Source: Aalborg-AAW-1 sp964458335
GTDB taxonomy: Bacteria > Patescibacteriota > Gracilibacteria > Absconditabacterales > Absconditicoccaceae
Assembly: GCA_964458335.1 (NCBI GenBank)
Contig: CAYWIJ010000003.1
Location: 1 to 64,000 of the forward strand
DNA length: 64,000 nt
Direction of reading: 5' to 3'
A model generated the notes under the pieces. It was not told where the DNA came from. It made no database searches and worked only from the letters and a program-made list of their open reading frames with translations. Shown here piece by piece: positions 55,420 to 64,000 of the stretch (position 1 is the first letter of the stretch; each line of letters begins with the position of its first letter). The position numbers were made by a program, and so were the translations under genes.

Positions 55420-55505
55420 ACAGTTCGTAAGGTTTATAAGGTTAAAAGCAAGTGCAGTGCAGTCTCGAGCTTGTCGAGAGATCTCAATATCATTTTATAA
55501 AAAAG

Positions 55506-56267
55506 TTAGTATCTTTTTTCTTTTATTTTAATTGTACGAAAAATCTTTTTTATAATTTGATCATTTTTCTCAAATCATTCATAGTCAGTTCATAAAAGTG
55601 ATTCTCAATTCTTATAATATTTTTGTATCATATCAGAAGCGATTATTGCTTCTTGTATATATTTCTCTGTTGATCTACCATCCATACTATATATACATGC
55701 TTCTCAATATTGACCTTTATAATTTAACAAATATTTATATACTTCTCAAAAATTATTTTTAACAGTAAAACTATATATATTATTGATATCTTTAACTAAT
55801 AATAATTCTGTATTAAATTGTGTCAAACAGCCCAACTGGTCATCTTGTGTAAAATAATAATTTATAACTAATCAATTAATTCAATCAACTGTAATTGGTG
55901 TAGTTTGTATGTCTCATATAGTTGCATTACAACTTATATGATCTATTGTCCCTCATTTTCATTCTTGTATTTCTTGAATAATATTTCTGAAATATGATTC
56001 ATCCCTACCAAATGATCATATACATTCTCATATCAATCAATTTAGATTGTATTTCTGAACATGTAAAGTATCTTTTTCGAAATACTTAAAATCTTCAAAT
56101 TCTTTATCTGATACAATTATGTCTTTAGGATGTCTAAAACTTATAACTCAATTGTTGTATTCTGTCCATCATATAGTCTGAAAGTATCCCCAATAGTTTC
56201 GAGAAAGGAACAGTAAAATGACAATTATAAAAACGAATAAAAGATTTTCTTTTTTATTTTTGAACAT
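55506..56267 (-). CDS. Hypothetical exported or anchored protein, UGA = Gly
   Basis: A 253-aa protein. N-terminal membrane segment (NLLFVFIIVILLFLSRNYWG), then a mixed alpha/beta region with many Ile, Asn, Tyr. About a dozen UGA codons read as Gly (QTI-G-WTEYNN-G-VIS; EI-QE-G-KGGTIDHI). Not recognised; standard-code reading breaks it throughout. Codon use is very A/T-rich, like its neighbours. Confidence 0.6.
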
Positions 56268-56311
56268 AATATTTATTATAAAGAATAAAAAATACTATCA
56301 ATTTCAATTTC

Positions 56312-56713
56312 TTAATGATTCTCCAAATTCTCCAACACCTCTATCGCCTGCGTATTATCTATAAACAACTCTCCCTGAAGTTCAATCTCATCAGCAGCTT
56401 CGAGATTCTCTGTCTTGTGGTCGAGGAGAAAACATTCTTGTGGGTCCAATCCATAATACATCATTACATGAGCTCGATATTCTGGATCGGTCTTTTTTGG
56501 ACTATTTTCTAGTGTATATGTTTGGAAATTGTAATTTACAAGTAATTCCCTAATTTTTTTATAATTATCTCATCGAGCATTGGTGACGACAATAATATCG
56601 TCATCAAGTTTTGATAGTTTATCTGCAAGTTCAGTATTGAGAGCTCGGGATTCTATATTTCCATCTTCGTCAGATGAGATAAGACAGTAAACTGCATCGA
56701 TAAGAAGAGTCAT
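56312..56713 (-). CDS. HAD-like hydrolase, UGA = Gly
   Basis: A 133-aa protein: MTLLIDAVYCLISSDEDGNI at the N terminus, DDDIIVVTNAR-G-DNYKKI (HAD motif II, with Thr/Asn), KKTDPEYRAHVM, and ECFLLDHKTENLEAA (motif IV-like DH). The first acidic motif is DAVYC rather than DxDxT, so it may lack phosphatase activity. Short, like minimal HAD members. One UGA = Gly. Confidence 0.6.
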
Positions 56714-56864
56714 GTTGGGAGTGTAGAGTGGAAAGTTAAAAGTGTATAGTTATATATAGATAATATCATTACAAAATCAATCTAAAACACTGAATTTGAG
56801 TTGTGCTTGAATTTGTATCAGAATGTCCGTATAGTCAGAAAAGATTTATTTTTGTCAAGATATA

Positions 56865-57404
56865 ATGATTCGTCGTATCCTTGTCTTTCTTGCTATTTTG
56901 TTTGTTTCGTTTTTTGTCTGGCGTTGGGTTGATAGAGTGGCTGCAGATAATTTTTTGCATAAAGTGAAAAATTTTTCATTTACGAAAGGATGAAGTTCCT
57001 ATACTACAACAATAACCGATCCTGACGGAAATACGATTGTACTGGATGATGAAGGTGATCCTACTATTGGTAGTACAGGATTGAGAGAAATTTTAAATGA
57101 TACTCTTACTGATAAAACAAGTAGCGGATCTGAAGTCAATGAGAGTCTTATCCAGCAAATTCTTACTCCCAATAATCTCAGAGATACTGCCACACAGTCG
57201 ACTGGTACGGTCATCAATGTGAATGGACTATCGGGGTGAGTAGTCGTGAATACGTGACCTATTGAAACGATTTCTGCACAAATTACGCCAACTTCTCCTG
57301 CCACAACTCAACCAACAGTAGTAAGACCATCACAACAACCATCTTCATCATTGTCTGATAAGGATAAAAATGAATTAGCTCAGTTTTTGGAGAACTGGTT
57401 TTAG
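56865..57404 (+). CDS. Hypothetical anchored protein, UGA = Gly
   Basis: A 179-aa protein. One N-terminal membrane helix (RRILVFLAILFVSFFVWRWV), then an extracytoplasmic region rich in Thr, Ser, Asn and Pro (TITDPDGNTIVLDDEGDP; SPATTQPTVVRPSQQPSSSL). UGA as Gly at FTK-G-GSSYTT, LSG-G-VVVNT-G-PIETI. No enzyme motif. Ends in TAG. Confidence 0.6.
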
Positions 57405-57434
57405 TTAAGTATCTTAGTTTGTTATTGCGCCTTT

Positions 57435-57562
57435 TACTGGAGGAGAAGCAGACAGGAGGAACGAAGCAATCCATTAAATGATTATTGTTCTATTGATTAT
57501 AGATTGCCACGTCCCGACAGAATCTCAATATCAAGTAGTCGGTCCTCGCAATGACAGTGTAT
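57435..57562. repeat. Intergenic repeat (REP/MITE-like)
   Basis: Contains aggaacgaagcaatcc, and further attgccacgtcccgac and tcctcgcaatgacagtg, an arrangement found as a repeat in many genomes (tcattgcgagg...gaagcaatcc). A related stretch is at 59985. No gene lies here. Confidence 0.55.
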
Positions 57563-57593
57563 TGAATAGCTTTTTACTAATGGATAATACTCT

Positions 57594-58025
57594 ATGTTGA
57601 ATACCACACAAACACCGAATTTTGGACAACTTTTTGATCTCTATCTCGATATGAATGAGATAGAAGTAGTAGGAATAAAAGAAGTAGAAGAGGTAAAAAA
57701 AATAATTTTGTCTCAGAAATATAACAATGTTCTTACTTTTCATAGATATGGATTTATTTTCTATTATTTTGATCAGTTAGTAAAGGGAGAGATATCTCAT
57801 GAGCAGTTTCTTACGATGGGAGATGTCGAAGGGCAGATAGAAGATCAGATCAATCCTCATATCTATCGTGAAGAACATCCTGTTTATTTGACGACATTGA
57901 CTCCAGAATTGGTTAGTCAGTGGAAAGATAATGATTTGGTGATTGTAGATAAGTTATTATACGACTATTATGTTTCGCAGTATAGTGAAGTGAACAGTGA
58001 AGCGAAGTTAGTAGTTTTGAACTAA
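57594..58025 (+). CDS. Hypothetical acidic protein
   Basis: A 143-aa protein (TPNFGQLFDLYLDMNEIEVV; EVKKIILSQKYNNVLTFHRY; DDYYVSQYSEVNS-type end), Glu/Asp/Tyr-rich, cytosolic. No UGA codons in it, but codon use and flanks are those of the code-25 genome. Not recognised. Confidence 0.55.
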   Translation: MLNTTQTPNFGQLFDLYLDMNEIEVVGIKEVEEVKKIILSQKYNNVLTFHRYGFIFYYFDQLVKGEISHEQFLTMGDVEGQIEDQINPHIYREEHPVYLTTLTPELVSQWKDNDLVIVDKLLYDYYVSQYSEVNSEAKLVVLN

Positions 58026-58045
58026 AGTACTCTTGGTTTTAATCT

Positions 58046-59104
58046 TTACTTAAACTTCTGATGTTGAAATAATGGTTCAACTTGCTTGATGAAACTTGGA
58101 TCCGTGAGGATAATACCGATTTCTCTATTGTTGTCTAATGCGTTGTCAGACAGATTCATACTTCCGATGATGAGGGTATTGTCGATAAGGAGGAGTTTAT
58201 CGTGATTATAAATCTTATCTTCCCAAATAATATGATCCTGCCCGATAGCACGGATGAGATTTCTATTGGAGTCCATCTTGTTCGTACGAATGCGAATATC
58301 GAGATTTCTTTGTTTGATAAGAATATTCAGGACTCTCTTGTCTATCACATATTGGGCAGAAATTCGGATACGAGATTTGGCATTGTTTAATAATCTTTCG
58401 AGAGTTTCACGACAGTTTAATGGACAGACGAGAAGATTGGGGGAACTTTCATGGAGAAATTGTTGGTAGTCAGACATTGATACACTGTCAGGATCTGCTA
58501 TCTTTTTGGTATCAAGTTCAAAAAGCGTTATTAAATCTTTCTTAATCTGTTCATTCTGTGATAAGAAGAATGATTCTCTATTGTCTACGAATGAGGTGCG
58601 ATTGAGATTGGCGGTTTGGATGGCTCGTCGTGTATCTCCGACAAAAGTTTTGGCATGAGTAAAGGTAATTCCCAATTTTTCATCTTTCAAAAGAGAGATA
58701 TTCTGACTTGGAAGTTGTTGGGAGAGTTTTGCAAAATCATCACCAAATTGTTCGTATTTCTCATTTTCGACGATGAAGGTGATTGGAAAAGTCTGTTTTT
58801 TGAGCCGATTGATCGCACTATTATAGGTAATATCATAGATCCAACCATAGAGAAATTCATTATTCTGACTAAGTATCTGTGATCGTTTGTTTCGATGATT
58901 TGAGTTTGGTCAGAGGAGGAGGATTCAGGTGATAGTTGGTGAATTAGCGAGTTGGTGATGTAGTGAATTGGTTATTTCTTTAAACCCTTCCGTCTCGTTC
59001 CTCGATACCTTCCCTGTAAGGGAAGACTTAAATGTGATTTGATTGGTAAGGATGAGAGTGATGATGATTATGCCAATAAGGAGAAATCGGTAGCGATGTT
59101 TCAT
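58046..59104 (-). CDS. Phospholipase D-family protein, UGA = Gly
   Basis: A 352-aa protein. N-terminal membrane anchor (FLLIGIIIITLILTNQITF), then two PLD domains: motif 1 THAKTFVGDTRRAIQTANLN (HxK-x4-D), motif 2 NHDKLLLIDNTLIIGSMNLS (HxK-x4-D with the late Asn/Ser). The standard-code ORF starts only in the second half; the first half needs UGA as Gly (TIT-G-ILLL-G-PNSN; FLY-G-WIYD). Probably a membrane-anchored nuclease or lipase. Confidence 0.8.
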
Positions 59105-59294
59105 ACAACAGAACAGAGAGTAAATAGGGAGGATAGAGTGCTTTTTTGTTTTTATAGTAATAAAATACTTATTTGTCAATCTAAACTTTACAATTATTGC
59201 TTTACAAAACTTGTTTTTTATTAAGGAGTTCTTTAGACTATGAAGTAAATAGTAATCTTGGTCGATGCTATGACTTTATTGTTAATGTTGTAAA

Positions 59295-59636
59295 ATGGTA
59301 GTTGAAAAAAACAAATTATTTGTTGGTAATCTCGACAATCGTGCAAAATGGTTTCATCTCAAAGAGTTCTTCTCAAAATATGGAGAAGTGACGTATACGA
59401 AAGTAGTCGTCGATAGAGAAACGAAGAGAAGTAGAGGATTTGGATTTGTTGTCTTCGCTACTGACGATGATGCAGCGAATGCACTCGACAAAGCAAATGG
59501 AGTAGCCATCGAAACCTCAGAAGTATCTTTCCCAGAAAGACCTATCAGACTGATGTACGCTGAAGCTCCAGCTGAAAGACCAGAAGGAGAAGTACAAGAA
59601 GCAACAGAGGTAGAAGAAGTAGAAACTGAAGAATAA
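59295..59636 (+). CDS. RRM-type RNA-binding protein
   Basis: A 113-aa protein. RRM with RNP2 LFVGNLD and RNP1 RSRGFGFVVF, both intact, and a C-terminal acidic tail (EATEVEEVETEE). Small RRM proteins occur in several bacterial phyla and may act as cold-shock RNA chaperones. No UGA. Ends in TAA just before a terminator. Confidence 0.88.
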   Translation: MVVEKNKLFVGNLDNRAKWFHLKEFFSKYGEVTYTKVVVDRETKRSRGFGFVVFATDDDAANALDKANGVAIETSEVSFPERPIRLMYAEAPAERPEGEVQEATEVEEVETEE

Positions 59637-59668
59637 AAAAATAGACCCATATTTGTGGGTTTTTTTTG
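59636..59668. terminator. Rho-independent terminator
   Basis: ACCCA (59645-59649) pairs with TGGGT (59656-59660), preceded by an A-run and followed by T8. It also lies close to the stop of the minus-strand gene at 59678. Confidence 0.7.
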
Positions 59669-59677
59669 AAAAAGAAT

Positions 59678-59947
59678 TTATACTCATTGAGATAATGCAA
59701 TTATGAGTATGATAATTCGCAGTATTATTATTCACCAAAATTTCCAGAGAAATGATCACTTAATCGTTTTATGGCGAAAGACTTCCATACCCAGCAAGGC
59801 TCACAACCCACCTCCTAGTACGACCAGCGTTAGGAGATTATTTTCACTAATTCTTCGTTTTTGATGTTTTGCTTTAACTTTATCGATACCAAAAATGATG
59901 AAGGTGATCAGAGAGATGAGAAGAATGTAGGAGAGGAGGTAGAGCAA
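59678..59947 (-). CDS. DUF1294 membrane protein, UGA = Gly
   Basis: An 89-aa protein with a TTG start: LLYLLSYILLISLITFIIFG, then IDKVKAKHQKRRISENNLL, LVVLGGGL-G-ALLGMEVFRHKT, and IK-G-SFLWKFW-G-III. This is the DUF1294 pattern (FGIDK, LGG-x-x-GA-x-x-GM-x-x-FRHKT). The UGA codons fall on its conserved glycines. Function unknown. A standard search would miss it. Confidence 0.75.
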
Positions 59948-59984
59948 AAAAGTGAAGAGTTAAGAGTTAAAAATTATCAGTTAA

Positions 59985-60065
59985 TCGTCATTGCGACGAA
60001 GGAAGCAATCCAATATTCGTAGACTGCCTTCTTCATTACGTTTCACTTCATTCAGAATGATAGTC
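59985..60065. repeat. Intergenic repeat (REP/MITE-like)
   Basis: Contains cgtcattgcgacgaaggaagcaatcc, related to 57435, then cttcttcattacgtttcac with attcagaatgatagtc. Probably a mobile or palindromic repeat. Confidence 0.5.
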
Positions 60066-60072
60066 TTATATA

Positions 60073-61461
60073 TTATGATTGAGTATTCAAAAATTGGTCA
60101 GCAATGAAAAATAAATCATACTCGCTTGCGTGGTTTCCCATGAGTTGGAGTCAGACAGGAAGTTTTATATTCTTATTCTCGACACATCAGACTGGGATAG
60201 AAATTGCTGGCATTCCCGTGATATTTGCTATAACCGTATAGGCATCAGCGAGGTAATTGGCGACAGGATCGTCGTTATTTTTGCCCAATTCCCAAGGTAA
60301 AAACGGAGTTGTCGGACCCATAATCACGTCTACATCATCTTTGAAGTGCTGTTTGAATTGTTTGGTGACCTCAGTCCTAATATTCATCGCTTTGACATAT
60401 AAACCTTCGTATTCACTCGCACTGAGGATATGAGCTCAGAGGAGTATTCTTCTTTTTACTTCATCACCAAATCATGATTCTCTGGCTTGAGATAGATATT
60501 CCATATGACTGGAGCTTTCATGAGTATCGTATTGTAATCCAAATTTGAGACCATCAAACCTGGCAAGATTGCTACTTACTTCAGAGTTCACGAGAGTATA
60601 GTAGACCGATACTCCAGCGTCAATAAGAGGAATATCAAGTTCTACGATGATGGCTCATTGGCTCTCGTATCGTGTAAGTACTGATTGTATCGTTGATGTG
60701 ATAGCAGGATCGAGACCGTGTCAGAAATATTGTTTTGGAAGTCCTATACGAAGACCATTCAGTTGAGAAATTGTTTGTTTGAATTGAAAATCTTTGGTCG
60801 TTGCATCGCGTTCGTCCTGACCTTTGATGATATCAAACACCGTTTTCGTGTCATCGATTGTTGTTGCGAAAACCCCTACTTGATCGAAACTAGAAGCCAT
60901 TGCTTGAACTCCGTATCTGGATACTGCTCCATAGGTTGGTTTCAGTCAGATGATACCGTTGAATGCTGCAGGGAGACGGATAGAACCACCTGTATCAGTA
61001 CCTAGTGATACGGGAGTAAATCCACTTGCTACGGCAACAGCGGATCCACTCGATGATCCTCCTGCTACGAGATGTTCGTCCAAGGCATTGTGAGGAATAG
61101 GATACGGTGAGTTTTCTCCTGTAGTTCCCATAGCAAATTCATCCATTGTTGTTTTTCCGATAATGAGAAATCAGGCATCTTCGAGTTTACGAGATACGGT
61201 TGCTGAATACGGAGCTCTATAGTTTACACCTATGCTTGACCCAAAAGTAGAAATTGTTCCTTCGAGAAGAATGTTATCTTTGATAAGAATAGGGCATCAC
61301 TGAAGAGGTTTCGAAAGGAGAGAATCCTGGCGAGAGTGGACATACTCATCGTCCCAGGTGAGTACGGCAGGATTCGATTGGTTTTTTTCTTTTGCTTGAG
61401 TAATTATCTCACTAATAGTTTGAGATTTGTTAACTTGTGCAAGAAAATCGTTTATGATCAT
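60073..61461 (-). CDS. gatA: Glu/Asp-tRNA amidotransferase subunit A, UGA = Gly
   Basis: A 462-aa amidase-signature protein: catalytic Lys in CPILIKDNILL, cis-Ser in GGSSSGSAVAVASG, and nucleophile Ser in GTDTGGSIRLPAAFNG; PEPFLPW-type PTTPFLPWELG near the end. UGA codons are glycine (KPLQ-G-CPILIK; DAG-type positions). Converts Glu-tRNA(Gln) or Asp-tRNA(Asn) with GatB and GatC, which are not in the window. Usual length is ~480. Confidence 0.9.
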
Positions 61462-61536
61462 TGATTACTAATGAATAAGTGAAACTGAATAGTTGATAAT
61501 AATTATTTGGTGAAGGGAAATCAATAATTATATAAA

Positions 61537-63141
61537 TTACGATAACACCGATATCATTTCTACATGGTGAGATTGCGGAAACATATCGCATGGTTGAAGT
61601 TTTTCGAGTTTTCGTCATCACTGGACGAGAAGATCCAGGTCTCTAGCAAGCGTGACAGGATTACACGAGATATAGATGAGTTGGAAGTTATATTTGGTTT
61701 TCAGTTCGTTCAGGAAGACGCAGACATTGTTGTGGAGACCTTCTCTGGGAGGATCAAGGAGAACAAGTCAGACTTGATTTATTTTTTCTTTGATGATGGG
61801 ATCAGTGCTGATAAGAGCTTCAGTTTTTCCAGCGACAAAATAGGATTTGTCTGATAGATGATTGAGTTTCGCGTTGTATTTGGCATCACTGATCGCGTCT
61901 TCGACGATTTCGATACCGATGAGATCTTGCCCGATACCTTGGCTGAGAAGACTGAGTCCAATCGTTCCAGCTCCACAATAAAGATCCATAATCGTCTGTT
62001 TATCTTCAGGAAGTTGGATAAAACTTGCCGCTTTACTAAACAGCTCTTGTGCTCCGAAGGTATTGGTCTGGAAGAAAGAGAAGGGAGAGATACGGAAACG
62101 AATAGACCTCACCCCCAACCCCTCGTCCTTGTTAGGAGAGGGGAGATTATGTGTTGTTCAAAATCTCAGTTCCTCAAAAATATAACCATCTCCTCGTAAG
62201 ATACGAGTTTCAGCTTCTGCTCGTCTGATAGCATCTGAAACAGTATTATTGTAGGTAAGGATAAACGTTGTACAGGATGAACGTAATACCTCGTCAGAAA
62301 GTAAGGTTTTATAAAATGTATCCCAAGCAATATCGAGTTCTTTGGAATTGATTTTTTCGCTGGCAACGACGAGATTGATGAGAATTTGGTCGGTATTGAA
62401 ACCTTGTCTCATAACGATATGACGCAGGACTCCCGTATGGCGTTTCTGATCATAGACAGGTAATCCAGAATCTTTACAGAGTTGTTTGAGATGGTTGTAC
62501 ACTTCATGGAGTTTGTCTGAGATGAGATAACATTGATCTACATCGACGACATGGTTGTAGGAAGCCTGTTTGTGAAATCCCAGCTGTCGTTCATGATAGT
62601 GAGAAAAATCTTGTTCATCGCCTTGCGTACTACGATCACCTTTTGCTTTACGATCATTGCTGGCTTTGGTAATATATTTACCGAAACTGAATTCTATCTT
62701 GTTACGATATTGATAGGTGAGTGGTGATGGAATAATCTCTTGAAGTGGTGCGAGATCCAGGAGATACGACACTCCTCTAAAACTATCATTCACCAGATGA
62801 GTCTTGAGTTTGAGTTGTTTGGGATACGAGAGGAGTTGTCGTTTGCATCATCCACAGCCATTTTTGTGAACGTAATCTTCTGGCACGGAGATGAGCGGAT
62901 TGCTATAGTGAGGACAGCGAGGAGTCTGATCAGCTCGTTCTGGTTCTATAGAGACGACACGGAGTGGTATCGCCATGATATAATCTTTTTTTACCTTGAA
63001 AATAGAACAGTCGATCGTACTGTGAGGAAGGACCGAACCTTTCACGAGTACTTTGCGCCCATCTTCTGCTAATCCTACTCAGACTCATCAGAATCCAACG
63101 GTAGTAATGACGATATTATGAAGTATTTGTCCTTTTTTCAT
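61537..63141 (-). CDS. RlmD/TrmA-type RNA uridine-5-methyltransferase, UGA = Gly
   Basis: A 534-aa protein. N-terminal TRAM-like domain (MKKGQILHNIVITTVGF), Cys motif for an iron-sulfur cluster (PRCPHYSNPL, CGGCKRQLLSY), methylase domain with IMDLYCGAGTIGLSLLSQGI, LLDPPREGLH, and the catalytic IYISCNPVTLARDL. Ends DMFPQSHHVEMISVL. UGA codons are Gly (VGF-G-G, NGC-G-GC, LVQ-G-GRK). An insert at about residue 330 (62107-62150) is a repeat. Methylates U in rRNA or tRNA; which one is not determinable. Confidence 0.88.
62105..62150. repeat. Repeat-derived in-frame insert in the methyltransferase gene
   Basis: gacctcacccccaacccctc, then gtccttgttaggagaggggag, lies inside the coding region and adds LPSPNKDEGLGVRS just before the conserved RFRISPFSFFQTNT. 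The repeat type (ctcacccccaacccctc...) is usually intergenic in other genomes. Confidence 0.6.
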
Positions 63142-63181
63142 ATAATAGTGAGATGATTAAATATTTGCATAAAATATAATG

Positions 63182-63212
63182 AAAAAGAGCCTCAAATGAA
63201 AGCTCTTTGTAT
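63182..63212. terminator. Terminator between two minus-strand genes
   Basis: AAAGAGC (63184-63190) pairs with GCTCTTT (63202-63208); A-run before, weak T-run after. It ends the lipoprotein transcript. Confidence 0.55.
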
Positions 63213-63233
63213 AGTTTTTGGTAGGATATTGTC

Positions 63234-63985
63234 TTAGAGTGTTATTGCTTCTCTTCATCCATCTATTGGTCTGATACGATAGAAGGTATAAGAAGGAGTA
63301 TCATAAGTATATTGCTCTGTTTCGCTAAAGGTAATAGTGAATTCAGTTCTGTTTTGAGTATCACCATTGTTGGTTATTGTATATGGTAGAGCATTAAATT
63401 CTTCTTGTGTACAAGCAGTTTCACTATAACACAAAGATTTGAGGTATTCTCTTATAGTTTGGCTTTGACGGAGTGATGATATGATATAATATTCATATGC
63501 TTCATCAGGAATTGTGAAATCTGACTCTTCAAGACAAATTGTTCCATAAGTATCTAATAATATTTGTGGAAATAAAAACTTAGATACAATTTTGCACGAT
63601 ATTTCTCCAGAGTTCCCTCCATAGAGTGGAAGCCAAGTACTATTAAATTTACCCATTACAATTTGTATTGTTGATCCAGGTCATCAGGAATTATCATCAG
63701 CATCAGTAATGACATAATCTCCTAATTGATAACTTTGATTTAATGTAGTATAATCATTTCCATAAATATGAGCTATTGCCTCAATGGCTTCTTGTGATAA
63801 AAATGTATATGGTCAACCTATTTGGGGCCATCCNNNNNNNNNNTTTGAATTTTTGCTTCTACTAAACTTTCTTCTGATGGTAGAGTTGGTTGTTCTACTG
63901 TGTTATTTTCTTGGTTTGATGGAATACATCCAGCAAGTCAAAAAACAAGAAGGCTCAATACTGTCAGAAAAGTAAGCTTTTTCAT
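63234..63985 (-). CDS. Lipoprotein, UGA = Gly, interrupted by an assembly gap
   Basis: Starts MKKLTFLTVLSLLVFGLAGC with a lipobox (LAGC) and a Pro/Glu-rich stretch; after the N-run comes an extracytoplasmic domain (EAIEAIAHIYGNDYTTLNQS; TIREYLKSLCYSETACTQEE). UGA as Gly (LVF-G-LAGC; PIDG-G-REAITL). The gap of Ns at 63833-63842 hides an unknown number of codons, so the length and the frame across it are not certain. Function unknown. Confidence 0.6.
63833..63842. other. Assembly gap (10 N)
   Basis: A run of ten N marks a scaffold join of unknown length inside the lipoprotein gene. Confidence 0.95.
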
Positions 63986-64000
63986 ACTAGTGAGGTTTAT

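Noticed and set aside
1..64000. CRISPR array
   Set aside because: No regular array of 24-40-bp repeats with spacers seen; the repeats found are pairs or REP-like.
1..64000. rRNA genes
   Set aside because: No recognisable conserved 16S, 23S or 5S segments in the window.

Overview
The window mixes two kinds of DNA that use different genetic codes. From about 33.4 kb to the end, and in a small island at 16.0-16.5 kb, genes only read through if UGA is translated as glycine. The UGA codons fall on conserved glycines, for example in the Walker A loop of a VirD4-like ATPase, motif I of a Dam-type methylase, the GNYKGY motif of a YafQ-type toxin, and repeatedly in a GatA, an FtsW/RodA and an M23 peptidase. 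That is genetic code 25, known from Gracilibacteria (BD1-5) and Absconditabacteria (SR1). The rest of the first 33 kb reads with the standard code. It uses UGA as a stop in several tight gene overlaps and its families look like Bacteroidota (Flavobacteriia, Chryseobacterium-like): RHS toxins, MobA/MobB-type mobilisation genes, a TPR histidine kinase. The contig is therefore either a recent and massive transfer of Bacteroidota mobile DNA into a code-25 bacterium, or an assembly or scaffolding chimera. One run of N (63833-63842) shows that scaffolding took place.

Layout. 1-6.7 kb: an RHS polymorphic-toxin locus with one complete RHS gene, a second C-terminal tip cassette with a nearly identical core, orphan tip fragments and candidate immunity genes. 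6.87-8.43 kb: an insertion sequence with a DDE transposase. 8.8-15.6 kb: a defence island on the minus strand with a Gabija-like GajA/GajB pair, an AbiH-family protein, a membrane SH3-like protein and a pentapeptide-repeat membrane protein. 16.0-16.5 kb: a recoded Phd/YefM-YafQ-type toxin-antitoxin pair. 16.6-23.8 kb: a mobilisation module with a large serine recombinase, a relaxase, an accessory Mob protein, a coupling ATPase and a candidate oriT. 23.9-33.3 kb: a DNA-binding-like protein and a pentapeptide protein, a lipoprotein, a two-component system, and a compact operon built round a tandem AAA+ ATPase between two paralogous zinc-ribbon proteins. I do not recognise that operon.

33.4-45.3 kb: a code-25 mobile element with Fic, a replication-relaxation-like protein, a VirD4/TraG-like ATPase, small accessory genes, an adenine and a cytosine DNA methyltransferase, and a second large serine recombinase whose frame runs into a tRNA gene. 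Many of these proteins resemble Bacteroidota element genes but carry UGA-glycine codons, which suggests an older, already adapted transfer.

45.3-64 kb: code-25 chromosome with cell-wall functions (FtsW/RodA, a transglycosylase-like exoprotein, an M23 peptidase, a large PKD-type membrane protein), translation functions (glycyl-tRNA synthetase, GatA, an RlmD/TrmA-type methyltransferase), an RRM protein, a PLD-family protein, a HAD-like protein and a lipoprotein. Short intergenic repeat families occur here and seem to have been taken in frame into some proteins. No CRISPR array and no rRNA gene was seen.
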